Positions 26,801 through 33,432 of a stretch of 34,332 nt of DNA are shown one piece after another. Origin of the DNA: Ruminococcaceae bacterium OttesenSCG-928-A16 (GTDB lineage: Bacteria > Bacillota > Clostridia > Oscillospirales > Ruminococcaceae); contig JAJDJP010000019.1 of assembly GCA_030267215.1 (NCBI GenBank), positions 1-34,332 of the forward strand. The letters run 5' to 3'. Position numbers and translations under genes: made by a program. Each line of letters begins with the position of its first letter. Positions within the stretch are counted from its first letter, which is position 1. The notes below the pieces were generated by a model. The model had not been told where the DNA came from, made no database searches, and was given only the letters and a program-made list of their open reading frames with translations.

Positions 26801-27431
26801 TGCCAACCCCACCAACCAGGTGGTGCACCCAATACCGGTGCCGGGTTTAAGTGTAACAAAATCCTCTAACCCCGAAAGCGGTGCCGCTGTAGAGCCTGGC
26901 TCCGATATTATCTATAGCATTACGCTGCAAAACACCGGCAACGTGGCCATTCCCTACACTGTGGTGCGAGACTATATCCCCCACAACACCACCTATGTGC
27001 TGGGCAGCGTTAGCAGCACGGCCAACACCCCCGGCACTTTTGTAGAGGCTACGGCCCAAACCCGCGCTTATGTAGAGTGGGTGGTGCAAAACTTGGCCGT
27101 GGGCGAAACCAGAACGGTGCACTTTGAAGTAACCGTAAAGCAAGATGCCACCACTGCCATTAACAATACGGCGCTGTATGGCCTTGCCCCCGAAAACCCC
27201 GGTGCCCCGGGTACCATAACAACAGAACCGGCGCTACCCACCAACGAGGTGGTGCACCCGCTGCCGGTGCCAATTGCCCCCGAGGAATTACCCACGGCAG
27301 GCAGTGGCAACCAGCCCGTTACAGGCGACACCAACCAAATTGGGCTTGCCATTTGTTTGTTGGTAATTTCGGCCATTATAATAGCCGTTATTACCACGCA
27401 CAAAAAGCGCAAAGCCAAGGGCCGCCGGTAA
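20877..27431 (+). CDS. Giant surface adhesin with SdrD-B and DUF11 repeats and sorting signal
   Basis: 2184 residues from TTG 20877. Signal peptide 1-38 (KRGKLRKP, hydrophobic core, TAATAEE). N-terminal beta repeats of the 'ADGTYTDTTGEESFTPTYADEGLVYNATY' kind occupy about 100-330. A large globular region (about 515-1030) has codon use unlike the rest. DUF11-like domains follow (about 1045-1390). An SdrD-B domain (VAGTVWLDTNYNGRRDAGE ... AYFFGNLPAGEF) starts near 1402, and a further DUF11 domain near 1555. Three nearly identical DUF11 repeats then run from about 1694 to 2128. The C-terminus has LPTAGSGNQPVTGD, a hydrophobic segment and KKRKAKGRR, matching sortase sorting of the clostridial xPxTG type. 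It lies directly downstream of sigma/sensor A and is the probable regulated output of module A. Confidence 0.88.
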   Translation: MKPNNTKRGKLRKPMAFTLAAALLLTVFFAVPGTAATAEEVVNSSLLQQEATHTQADAQQIEAALPEEATLPEIVAGPEGEAPEMAENLFRPLATGTEYEFTLEPAVPGGVVPIGIEHTFSSMGQYTSVPEMEPEDAPLYRVALLAVAPPADGTYTDTTGEESFTPTYADEGLVYNATYIVQTTEDDGETWVDVEGTETEIAFTVQEQTYLLSLLGMVNNQMKYDTEFEFLLGVSVDVSPQAVGGVQFAPYVVGVQTPTGGLYVWAEGDTAFTPESADIGKDYVITYGVRKSIDDGATWQEVPDVEGTRTVSVASTNMVLDEITSDNVRVKDLKIDITDGTPGWDANDNPGNDSAFNNKIVRSFDGVLYNLTFTTESANKAEYKHGRLYFEATLPVTKDKATFDTNAMGLMDVTPEYMWQLVEENGTQTLKWYYELNTTTNDTDDEIYPFPNQGTFPVHVLVKAMNNGEELIPTFTASVAYTENDEIKTSGTYDTPAEKAADPVKVSAAPNYNIELRKASDSHVGAIDVFDFGTGDSTALNKDAGKVYGRLQGYSVALQLYNQNKNKGLKGIELPSGDVTFDVDLSAQFVGSNVPNTNYGQVKSPLVWAYGGSTECITLNGRDISKYGYTYLPNTSAFEAKNTGEFQATPPDNFVQTVWNGGNWSAVQNNGTLSVTVKDYIVNPLWFPSGGKGSDAATKYYYDWETEGVQNIGTFSVGALYFVVPFGGETGRADEEYYPNKYGESSGSVQTVVQATNLKMESVTGEPFTTDMQENRSDDKLETSVTLLVGGNYINYCMYNNPAKWAATGLDGVREGEDFHAGTDSQMVGGKLAIGYGSSNRAEGDLENSATATNLLLKFDDKALEIDKDSQLEYHPNTAIMVVPESITHLYAAKLDGNGWVSDAEMGMTNEKDLVYYATLDELEEAGKTCVGILSEVRLPKDAADYAVHQFWIRAFFHVKNDTSLAGGTYMTTSVNNVWRRPEYLAYLEENGGTFPSRLDMAAGEDHAVEPTIKDNKRSYGKAIYDDTGYHPVTGGEPYWGDTLYVVPYKATITKQVEQKDGAGAQKLNYDLGQGQTVADFVLNPALVVGGSGESDFTTDITIQDTLPAGTTYKTGSATLGGTYTANANPGLPGTVTGGQELEPEINFEADGSQVLTWLLQNHSLTSPVPAIRYKVDIDMSTTAGTVYLNTATISTTEDLRVHKGENSNLATAKIQINVPALLVLKKRPDKIFIDPNELIGYTLDWTNNAANAYNNIVLMDSMPMAGDTRGSQYTGSHTVEELKITFPAGKTNANYAFYYSLNPETAELTSEDLTYTDFAGDTCTVLEYTWQKAEIAPDGTITGANGKELAAWVILGNLTSKETLKVHITIQPHENSPGDKYVNAISAGGVSSSATVYTIDRQVAGTVWLDTNYNGRRDAGEKLFGGVTATLLTLNDAGEWVTPKTASGVEIAPVITNAQGAYFFGNLPAGEFKVVFSSTEGGCDLCEYKTTLHKADGVPGSLNSKAEGLYREEDGLLHQGEITTITMPQAAEMATSPHVVRYQDMGLIELAIPDKDYNTPDIENGDIVRVGDIIPYKITYGNDDTVRSSTVTIVDVIDKGLTVVQNSISDNGVFTPDETGATGGTITWVLEDVAPLTYNGFVSFNTVVNENAGFAVQVLNQATVTYKYNNSAQPEKTYPVGPLKNPLSPDDLGMVVVKSATPASGSKVTVGDTVTYSLAIKNTGNATIPFGVVRDYIPLGTTYTPGSVSNNAKSAGVYAPPPGPEGAGATPQSTRAYVEWVVEDLAVGEERILTFAVTVNQGAPATITNVALYNSTPQNPGTPGTIETEPEIPTNEVEHIYEPIVGLSVLKSSTPESGTIVPLGSNITYNVSLQNTGNEDLPYTVVRDYIPENTTYVPGSASSTANTPGAFVEATAETPAYVEWVVQNLAVGETREVSFEVTVNQNAAGAINNTALYGLAPEDPGAPGTITTEPANPTNQVVHPIPVPGLSVTKSSNPESGAAVEPGSDIIYSITLQNTGNVAIPYTVVRDYIPHNTTYVLGSVSSTANTPGTFVEATAQTRAYVEWVVQNLAVGETRTVHFEVTVKQDATTAINNTALYGLAPENPGAPGTITTEPALPTNEVVHPLPVPIAPEELPTAGSGNQPVTGDTNQIGLAICLLVISAIIIAVITTHKKRKAKGRR
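22420..23960 (+). other. Internal block of the adhesin with different codon use
   Basis: Inside the giant gene this stretch uses GTC, AAG, AGG/AGA and CTG often. The flanking DNA strongly prefers GTA/GTG, AAA and CGC, with runs of ACC and GCC. The block encodes one large non-repeat region, while both flanks are DUF11-like or beta repeats. It may be an exchanged domain cassette. The boundaries are judged by eye. Confidence 0.5.
25960..27270 (+). repeat. Three tandem DUF11 repeats, nearly identical in DNA
   Basis: Units of about 430 bp start near 25965, 26415 and 26845. They share long matching stretches such as TATGTAGAGTGGGTGGT and the region encoding VVRDYIP and NLAVGE. The second and third are closest, which suggests recent duplication or gene conversion. 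Confidence 0.8.
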
Positions 27432-27509
27432 CCCCCTGCCATAGGGCAGCAGCCCTGTTTAGGCTGTAAAAGAACACCCATTTTGCCTTTAAAAGCGGGG
27501 AATGGGGCT

Positions 27510-27545
27510 TGGGGAAGTGGGGCTGTAGCCCTCTTCCCCATTTTT
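27510..27545 (+). terminator. Terminator of the giant adhesin gene
   Basis: TGGGGAAG (27510-27517) pairs with CTTCCCCA (27533-27540), with a further GGGGC/GCCCT stem inside and a one-base bulge, then TTTTT. It begins 79 nt after the stop codon. Confidence 0.8.
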
Positions 27546-27612
27546 AATAATCAATATTTTGACGGTAATAGAGTATTTTTCAGAATGTTGCTTCTCTCAA
27601 AATATTGCTGTC

Positions 27613-27651
27613 AGCTTGTCAAAAAAGTGGTCTTCACTTTTTTGACAAGCT
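27613..27651. repeat. 17-bp perfect palindromic element
   Basis: Arms 27613-27629 and 27635-27651 (AGCTTGTCAAAAAAGTG and its complement) enclose a 5-nt loop. It lies between two other hairpins and may be a repeated intergenic palindrome or a second terminator. Confidence 0.7.
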
Positions 27652-27690
27652 AAACAGGGCCGCTGCGAAATGCTGTGGCCCTGTTTTGGT
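27652..27690 (+). terminator. Third hairpin downstream of the adhesin
   Basis: AAACAGGGCC (27652-27661) pairs with GGCCCTGTTT (27677-27686) around a 15-nt loop, followed by TGGTTGTTATATTTTT. This may be a backup terminator insulating module B. Confidence 0.65.
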
Positions 27691-27806
27691 TGTTATATTT
27701 TTAGCTATAGCAAAACCACACCATTTGCTTACAATGCAGTAAAAAAACAACCTTATAGTTAGGTAGCCCATGGCAAGGCAAAAAAACAAACCAAACAGCG
27801 GCAAAT

Positions 27807-27835
27807 TTGCCAGCCCGCGGCAGTGTTGCTATAAT
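27807..27835 (+). promoter_or_regulatory. Sigma-A-type promoter of sigma/sensor gene B
   Basis: TTGCCA (27807-27812), 17 nt, TATAAT (27830-27835) with an extended TGC just before it. This could supply the basal level of the sigma factor. Confidence 0.65.
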
Positions 27836-27891
27836 GCCATTAGCAGCTTTGCCACTTATATTTTGTTTTTTTAAAAATATTTTTAAATTTT

Positions 27892-27921
27892 AACACGATA
27901 CTGCACGCAAAGCTGTGTCTA
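27892..27921 (+). promoter_or_regulatory. Module B special promoter motif, copy 1
   Basis: AACACGAT (27892-27899), 14 nt, TGTGTCTA (27914-27921). The same two boxes with the same gap occur at 29863-29892 before the surface gene. An AAC-containing -35 box and a GTCTA-like -10 box are usual for ECF sigma factors, so self-activation is likely. The predicted leader is about 40 nt. Confidence 0.72.
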
Positions 27922-27968
27922 TATTAGTAGAGGGCATTCAATGTCTTCTATTCTGGGGGAAACGGTAA

Positions 27969-29609
27969 ATGAAAGATAAAAAACTTTTAGCGCTGGTTAA
28001 AAAAGCAATTAAACAAGACCAAGCAGCGTTTGAGGCTGTGTGCGAACAAAAAGCACGGCAAATTATCTTTTTATGCACCCGAGAACTAGGTAACCCGCAG
28101 GATGGAGAAGATGCGGCGCAAGAGGTGCTGCTGCGAATGCACAAAAGCATCGCAACCCTAAAAGCGCCCGAGGCGTTTAATGTTTGGTTAAGCCGCCTAA
28201 TTTTTACCACCTGCAGCAATGTAAGGCGGGGTAGTATGAAGTTTGGGAACACCATAGATATTGACGATACCGAAGGGCTTTTAATAGAAGATACCCTTGT
28301 GGTTTTGCCGCAAGATTATGCCGAAGATGCAGATGCGCAGCGCCGGCTGGTGCAATTAATAGATGAACTGCCGGAAAAATACCGCAGCTGTGTTTTAATG
28401 CATTATTATCAAGAGCTAAGCTATGCCGAAATTGCCGACGTGCTGGGCATTAAAAAAACGGCGGTAGATAACAACCTGCGCATGGCCCGCAAAATTTTAA
28501 AATTAGAGCTGGAAGACGAAGCCGCCAAAAGCCAGCCCAAAGGCACCGCCGGCCTGCCCATGGTTGCATTGGGGCCGGTGCTTACCAAGGTGCTTCAACA
28601 AACAGCCAACGCCACGGTTACGCAGGCCGCTATTAAAAGTTGCCTTGTTGCGGGCGGTGTGTACACTGCGGTAGCCAGTGGCAGCGCAGCCAGCGCCACT
28701 GCGGCGGCTGGTTGGGGTATAAAAAAAGTGTTGCAGGCTATTGCTATTACGGCGGTGGTTGCGGTAGGGGCTGCCGGGGTGGCCTACGCGGTGCGGCAAG
28801 CACAACCTACCCCGCCGGCTTATGCAGCGGGTACCCAAAATAAAATTACCGGGCAAATAGTGCTAGATAACACCGATGTATTAGACCCCACCGCCCAAAA
28901 TGGCCTTGCCGGGGTAGCGGTGCAGCTTGTGCTGGCCCAAAACCCCGCCACCGTGGTGCACACCACCCAAACCCAAACGGGCGAAGCCGCCGGGCAGTTT
29001 AGCTTTAGTGGCTTTGCCGCCGGGCAATATAAAGTGCGTGTGGTTTTGCCGGCGGGGGCGCAGCCTGCTACGGGGCAGCCGGCGGGCATACAACCGGTGC
29101 CCCAAACCCCAAATATCGAATGGTTTGTGCAGCCCAGCATTACCCCAAAAGATGGCACCGAAAGCGCAAATAGCAATGTAGATAGCTTAGTAGAACAAAG
29201 TGCAACCAGCGTGCCGCCGGCAGAGGAGCCAACAGCGCCGATGCTGGAATTTGTGTTTGAGAACGACGATACCCAGCTGGGTGCCCAGCCGGTGGTGCTG
29301 CAAATACCCACCACCATTAGCGGCGCAGTAAAACCAACAAACGAAAGTGCAAAACAAGATGTTGGCTACCTTGCTGTGCTGGCCGGCCTAGAGGTAGAAC
29401 TGCGCGACCCGCAGGGCAAGCTGCTGGCGGTATCTAGTGTACAAAGCAACAGCACCTATTTATTTACCAACCCCATGATAAGCCAAAGCGGAACGTATAC
29501 GGTGCACATTAATAACCACAACGGCAGCCAGTTGCAGTTTGTAAACGAAACCGAAGAATTTTACCTTGCCCCCTTTGAAGTAGAGGCGATGGAAGAGCCC
29601 GCCGCATAA
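27969..29609 (+). CDS. ECF-like sigma factor fused to a membrane segment and extracytoplasmic Cna-B-like domains (module B)
   Basis: 546 residues. Sigma region 2 spans about 21-88 (GEDAAQEVLLRMHKSIATLKAPEAFNVWLSRLI). Region 4 spans about 125-182 (ELPEKYRSCVLMHYYQELSYAEIADVLGIKKTAVDNNL). An Ala-rich stretch leads to one membrane segment (about 254-275). Outside are a Cna-B/SdrD-like sandwich (about 292-365, ITGQIVLDNTD ... AAGQYKVRVVLPAG), a Pro/Ser/Glu linker, and a second similar sandwich (about 435-530, TISGAVKP ... SGTYTVHINN). It is a paralogue of 19002 in layout, with the same GEDAAQE and IATL-x-x-P sequences, but the outer domains differ. A copy of the special promoter motif sits just upstream. 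The surface protein gene at 29998 is its likely target. Confidence 0.86.
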   Translation: MKDKKLLALVKKAIKQDQAAFEAVCEQKARQIIFLCTRELGNPQDGEDAAQEVLLRMHKSIATLKAPEAFNVWLSRLIFTTCSNVRRGSMKFGNTIDIDDTEGLLIEDTLVVLPQDYAEDADAQRRLVQLIDELPEKYRSCVLMHYYQELSYAEIADVLGIKKTAVDNNLRMARKILKLELEDEAAKSQPKGTAGLPMVALGPVLTKVLQQTANATVTQAAIKSCLVAGGVYTAVASGSAASATAAAGWGIKKVLQAIAITAVVAVGAAGVAYAVRQAQPTPPAYAAGTQNKITGQIVLDNTDVLDPTAQNGLAGVAVQLVLAQNPATVVHTTQTQTGEAAGQFSFSGFAAGQYKVRVVLPAGAQPATGQPAGIQPVPQTPNIEWFVQPSITPKDGTESANSNVDSLVEQSATSVPPAEEPTAPMLEFVFENDDTQLGAQPVVLQIPTTISGAVKPTNESAKQDVGYLAVLAGLEVELRDPQGKLLAVSSVQSNSTYLFTNPMISQSGTYTVHINNHNGSQLQFVNETEEFYLAPFEVEAMEEPAA

Positions 29610-29624
29610 ATATAGCAACCAAAA

Positions 29625-29675
29625 ATGCCTGTCCTTTATTTTAGGGGCAGGTATTTTGGTTTTTGTTTTTTTATG
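29625..29675 (+). terminator. Terminator of sigma/sensor gene B
   Basis: An imperfect 10-12-bp stem with G-U pairs (29625-29636 with 29643-29654) is followed by T-rich DNA (ATTTTGGTTTTTG and then TTTTTT). It starts about 16 nt after the stop. Confidence 0.75.
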
Positions 29676-29764
29676 ATAGCAGGGTAAAAAATGACCCAAT
29701 TTAGACCGCTTAATGTTATGGTGCAGTTACAATGGGCCATAATGCGTAGCCTGCAAACCCTTGG

Positions 29765-29790
29765 CGATAAAATGTAGGTGAGAGTGTCTA
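29765..29790 (+). promoter_or_regulatory. Module B special promoter motif, copy 3 (partial)
   Basis: CGAT (29765-29768), 15 nt, GTGTCTA (29784-29790). The gap equals that of the two full copies, but the AACA part of the -35 box is replaced by TTGG. It may be a weaker second promoter. Confidence 0.45.
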
Positions 29791-29862
29791 TTACACAAAA
29801 ATGCCAAAATAATACAAAAAACATATGCAATTTGCACAAACTTTAGCAAAAAGCAAAAAAAT

Positions 29863-29892
29863 AACACGATGCCCCAGCAGAGGATGTGTCTA
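29863..29892 (+). promoter_or_regulatory. Module B special promoter motif, copy 2
   Basis: AACACGAT (29863-29870), 14 nt, TGTGTCTA (29885-29892): both boxes and the gap are identical to copy 1 upstream of sigma/sensor B. The leader to the GTG at 29998 would be about 100 nt. Confidence 0.72.
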
Positions 29893-29955
29893 ATAGAGTG
29901 TTAGGCTGTTTTACGCCTGTAAGGCAAAATAGCACAAATCAAAACATCCAAAGCT

Positions 29956-29964
29956 TGTTATAAT
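29956..29964 (+). promoter_or_regulatory. Possible extended -10 element
   Basis: TGT-TATAAT lies 34 nt before the start codon. No good -35 box is found 16-18 nt upstream, so it is uncertain. Confidence 0.3.
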
Positions 29965-29997
29965 AAAAAGGTAACAAAAGAAAGGAATAAGGGGACT

Positions 29998-32900
29998 GTG
30001 AGTAGAAAAACCAGAAAAGTAGGAACAATAAGCGTTGCGGTTTTATTAATGCTGCTAATAACCCTAATGCTACCGGTTAGCATGCTGGCAACCCAGCCAG
30101 ACGAAACCCTGAGCGAAAGCCTGGCACTGGCCAGCGCCGCACAACAGCAAACCAGCATTCAGGAAGAAGTATTGGCGCCAGAGGAGGAGCAACAAAGTGC
30201 CCCCCTGGCCAATACAGAGGATTTGCAGCAAGATGAACAGGAAGAACTTGCATCTGTGCCGGTAGCCAGCAAACAAGAGCTACCCCACTTAGTTGTGCCC
30301 CAACAGCAGGCCGAAGAGATAGCCGAGCAGCCTGTACAAAACCAGCGGGCTTTTGTGCCCTTGGCCGCCGATGGCAGCATTGTTATTTATTGCTATTTGG
30401 TAAACGAGCAAGGCGAAATGATTGCCGCCGATGGCACCCCCTTGGCCGACCAAACCCAAAAAACCATTATCGAAACCTATAATTACGAGCATAATGGGCA
30501 GGTGGCTATTCCGCTAAACGAAGAAATTGCGGTGGAGCAAATTAGTAACCTGCACGAAATTTACCAGTTTATGCCAGAGCTTTCGGAAGATAACCCGGCA
30601 AATGCGGTTACCCTAACCGAAGAAGCACCGGTAAAAGAACTGTATTTTGCCTATGTGGCAAAACGCAACGTAACCATACTGGCAAACCTGCCGGGTTCGG
30701 TTTCGTATACAACACAATATACCGAAAAGCTAAGCACAGGCGATACCATTAGTATTAGCGGCTTGCTGGCCCCCACTGCCCCGCTGCTAAACCTGCCTGC
30801 CGGCCGCACTTTGTTGGGCTGGGCTTATACGCAAACAAAGGCAGATACCCAAGAAGAAATTGACCTGGAAGTGGACGCTGCCCTTTTGCTAAAGGATGAA
30901 GACCTTACCCTGTATGCGGTTATTAGCCCGGGGCAAACGGCCACCATTACGGTAATACCATTTTTAGCAAACGGCATTACGGGCGAGCCTATTGATATAA
31001 ATGGCAATGTGGTTACCAGTTTTGAAGACGTTGTTTTGTTTGAAGACCAAGCCTTTTTACACAACCTTTATGGCGAAACCGATTTGGCAATAGGCGGTAG
31101 CTATACAGTGTTAAACAGCGTGCGCCCGGTAGCCTTAAAAGATATTACAATACCAGGGCTAGATAACCCACGCAATGGTAGCTATTATATTAGGCCTGTG
31201 CCCGATAACCCCATAGTGCCCTTTACTAATAAGGTAGAAAACCTACAGGGCGATATGGTAATGTACTATCCCTTTGTGTTTACCCAGTACAATACCTTCC
31301 ACACCAATATACCCGGGCAGGCAGATGTAACCTTTGATGCCTATACCGGCTATACGGGTAGCCGCGCGCGCCCGGTACACGGCGATGGGGTTTCGTCTAA
31401 CAGCCAAATATATTTGTATAACAAAGGTGGCACCTCGGTACCGTATGCCGGCAAGGTTTTGGCAAGTACCATAGGCCCCACCGGCAACCCAGAAGGCTAT
31501 GTGCAAATTGGTTGGAGTACCGACCCCGCCAGCACGGGCAACAACGTGCCCGGCACCGAAGGATATGACCCGAACTTTGTGGTGGCCAGCCACGAGCTAA
31601 TTGCCCAACAGCCGTACGACATGGATATTTATGCCATTTGGCAGCCCAAGGCTACCCCACAGGTAAAAGTAAACATTGTTGCCTACCTTGTAAACTCTAA
31701 GGGGCAGCCTATTACCACCAGCGGCGCTTTAATAGAGTTTGACGATGTGACCGACCCGGTGGAATTTGCCTCTAAAATTGTGCCACTACCGGCCGAGGTT
31801 GTGCAGCAGGCAAACAATGGCCTTTCTACCAGCACCGATTTTAGGCCCAACATTATCCAAAATGTTACAGCGCCCAAAACCTTAACCAATAAAAAGGTGC
31901 TGCCCCTTGTTACCTATAATTATGTGGCAAATGCCTTTGTACACGGCGGCACCAAAAGCCCCACCACCGCCTTAATTAAAGAAGATGGAACCATTTGGAG
32001 CACCGATGGCACCACCGAAATGACCATTTATTTTGGTTATCAAGGGCCGTCTTCTATAACTTGGCACACCAACTATCCCGCCAGCAGTGGCTTTACCAAC
32101 GTTAGCAACTATACCGTGCAAACTGCTGGGCGTGCAGTACAAACCGAGTGGAGCACAGCCAAGTTTAAAAGTACCGTGCCCGCAGCGGTAGATGGCTATA
32201 TTTTTGCAGGTTGGAGCACCTCGCCCGATGACACAGTGGCATATTACCCCAACAAAGGCGATACCACCAACTATGGATATAGAAGAATAGCAATAGGCGA
32301 TGGCGCGATGGATTTATACGCCATTTGGGTGCCGGCTTCGCAAACAGGTACCATTCGCTATATTCCTATTTTGGGCAACACGATTGCCTCTGCGGTAGAT
32401 AAAGATGGGCAAACCATGCTTATGGGCAATTTTGAGCCAGACCATATTAAGCTGGGAGACCCCATTCGGGAAGATACCCAGATGCCGCTGGGGCACCAAT
32501 ATTACCCCTACGATTTGCCCGATACTTACACAGCCGACGATGGCTCGGTATACAGCCGTGTAAAATATACAGTTAGCAATAATAACATGGTGCTTTACAC
32601 CACCGATGGCACCCGTATAGAGCAAACAGTAACCGATGACAATGCACTGTTTAATGTAAACCCAATAGCTTTGCCAGCCCAACCCGATGGCCTGGTGATG
32701 GATGTGTATGTGCTTTATAACATACAAAAAACGGCCACCATATACGCCAACTACCCGGCCGATGCTGCTATATCGGAGAGTGCGCAAACGGTAGACGTAA
32801 TTTCGGTGGGGGTAGGCTCTATCGGCTATGTTCGTTGGCTAAACCAAACGTTAGAGGGCTATAAGTTCCTCGGTTTTTCGGAGCAGGAAAACGACCCCGC

Positions 32901-33432
32901 TAACCTGTTTGGTTTGGGCAATAGTTTCCTTATGCCCAACCGAGACATTACCCTATATGCCCAGTGGCAAAAAATAAGCCCCAACCCCGAAAGAGGTACC
33001 ATTATGGTGGTGCCCTATCTGGTGGATGACGATGGCTTTGCGCTGGATGCAGATGGCCAGATTGTAGCAAGCTATGTAAAGGCACAAAAAATTAAAACCT
33101 TCCAACACCACGATGGCGGCACTTACGAGCTTGCTTTGGATGCCACTTACTACCCCTATGCCCATAACTTTAATGGCGAAACCGGCGGCCGCTACCTGTA
33201 TGTGCCCACCAGTGTAGAAAATAGTGCTGGCGATAACGGTGGCGAAACCTGCCCCGGTTGGCATTTGCACACCAATAATAAGGACCCCATTGTTTACTAC
33301 GGCTATGTGTTTAGAGAACAAACCTACACCATAACCTACGATACTAACCTGCCGGCAGATATTAGCGACACCCCCGGGCGATTATATTGCAGAAAACAAT
33401 ATTTTTGCAGAGGGCGAAGAAGTTTTAGATGA
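29998..33432 (+). CDS. InlB-repeat surface protein, upstream part of a frameshifted gene (module B)
   Basis: Starts at GTG 29998; AAAGGA (29981-29986) lies 11 nt upstream. Signal peptide about 1-32. A Gln/Glu-rich, possibly coiled stretch follows (about 35-118). Next come five composite units of about 190-235 residues. Each pairs an unrecognised beta domain (opening like VxIVxYLVNxxGxPI and often ending near a Y-x-Y/G-Y motif) with an InlB/Listeria-Bacteroides repeat (GYxFxGWSTxP ... DLYAIW). Units start near 30370, 30937, 31662, 32347 and 32995. The fifth is cut by a +1 shift near 33371-33378, after which this frame gives an 18-residue nonsense tail. It is probably the output of sigma/sensor B. 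Confidence 0.85.
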   Translation: MSRKTRKVGTISVAVLLMLLITLMLPVSMLATQPDETLSESLALASAAQQQTSIQEEVLAPEEEQQSAPLANTEDLQQDEQEELASVPVASKQELPHLVVPQQQAEEIAEQPVQNQRAFVPLAADGSIVIYCYLVNEQGEMIAADGTPLADQTQKTIIETYNYEHNGQVAIPLNEEIAVEQISNLHEIYQFMPELSEDNPANAVTLTEEAPVKELYFAYVAKRNVTILANLPGSVSYTTQYTEKLSTGDTISISGLLAPTAPLLNLPAGRTLLGWAYTQTKADTQEEIDLEVDAALLLKDEDLTLYAVISPGQTATITVIPFLANGITGEPIDINGNVVTSFEDVVLFEDQAFLHNLYGETDLAIGGSYTVLNSVRPVALKDITIPGLDNPRNGSYYIRPVPDNPIVPFTNKVENLQGDMVMYYPFVFTQYNTFHTNIPGQADVTFDAYTGYTGSRARPVHGDGVSSNSQIYLYNKGGTSVPYAGKVLASTIGPTGNPEGYVQIGWSTDPASTGNNVPGTEGYDPNFVVASHELIAQQPYDMDIYAIWQPKATPQVKVNIVAYLVNSKGQPITTSGALIEFDDVTDPVEFASKIVPLPAEVVQQANNGLSTSTDFRPNIIQNVTAPKTLTNKKVLPLVTYNYVANAFVHGGTKSPTTALIKEDGTIWSTDGTTEMTIYFGYQGPSSITWHTNYPASSGFTNVSNYTVQTAGRAVQTEWSTAKFKSTVPAAVDGYIFAGWSTSPDDTVAYYPNKGDTTNYGYRRIAIGDGAMDLYAIWVPASQTGTIRYIPILGNTIASAVDKDGQTMLMGNFEPDHIKLGDPIREDTQMPLGHQYYPYDLPDTYTADDGSVYSRVKYTVSNNNMVLYTTDGTRIEQTVTDDNALFNVNPIALPAQPDGLVMDVYVLYNIQKTATIYANYPADAAISESAQTVDVISVGVGSIGYVRWLNQTLEGYKFLGFSEQENDPANLFGLGNSFLMPNRDITLYAQWQKISPNPERGTIMVVPYLVDDDGFALDADGQIVASYVKAQKIKTFQHHDGGTYELALDATYYPYAHNFNGETGGRYLYVPTSVENSAGDNGGETCPGWHLHTNNKDPIVYYGYVFREQTYTITYDTNLPADISDTPGRLYCRKQYFCRGRRSFR
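33371..33378 (+). other. Frameshift point in the InlB-repeat protein gene
   Basis: The run CCCCCGGG follows D-T. Dropping one base would read D-T-P-G-D-Y-I-A-E-N and continue the InlB repeat in frame 2. One surplus C or G is the simplest explanation. Confidence 0.78.

Larger units (their letters stand above)
27691..27968 (+). other. Upstream region of sigma/sensor gene B
   Basis: No gene. It contains a sigma-A promoter (27807-27835) and, 56 nt further on, the special motif (27892-27921). GGGGGA (27955-27960) precedes the ATG at 27969. Confidence 0.7.
29676..29997 (+). other. Regulatory region of surface protein gene B
   Basis: 322 bp without a gene. It holds two copies of the module B motif (29765-29790 and 29863-29892) and an extended -10 element (29956-29964) near the start codon. 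Confidence 0.65.
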
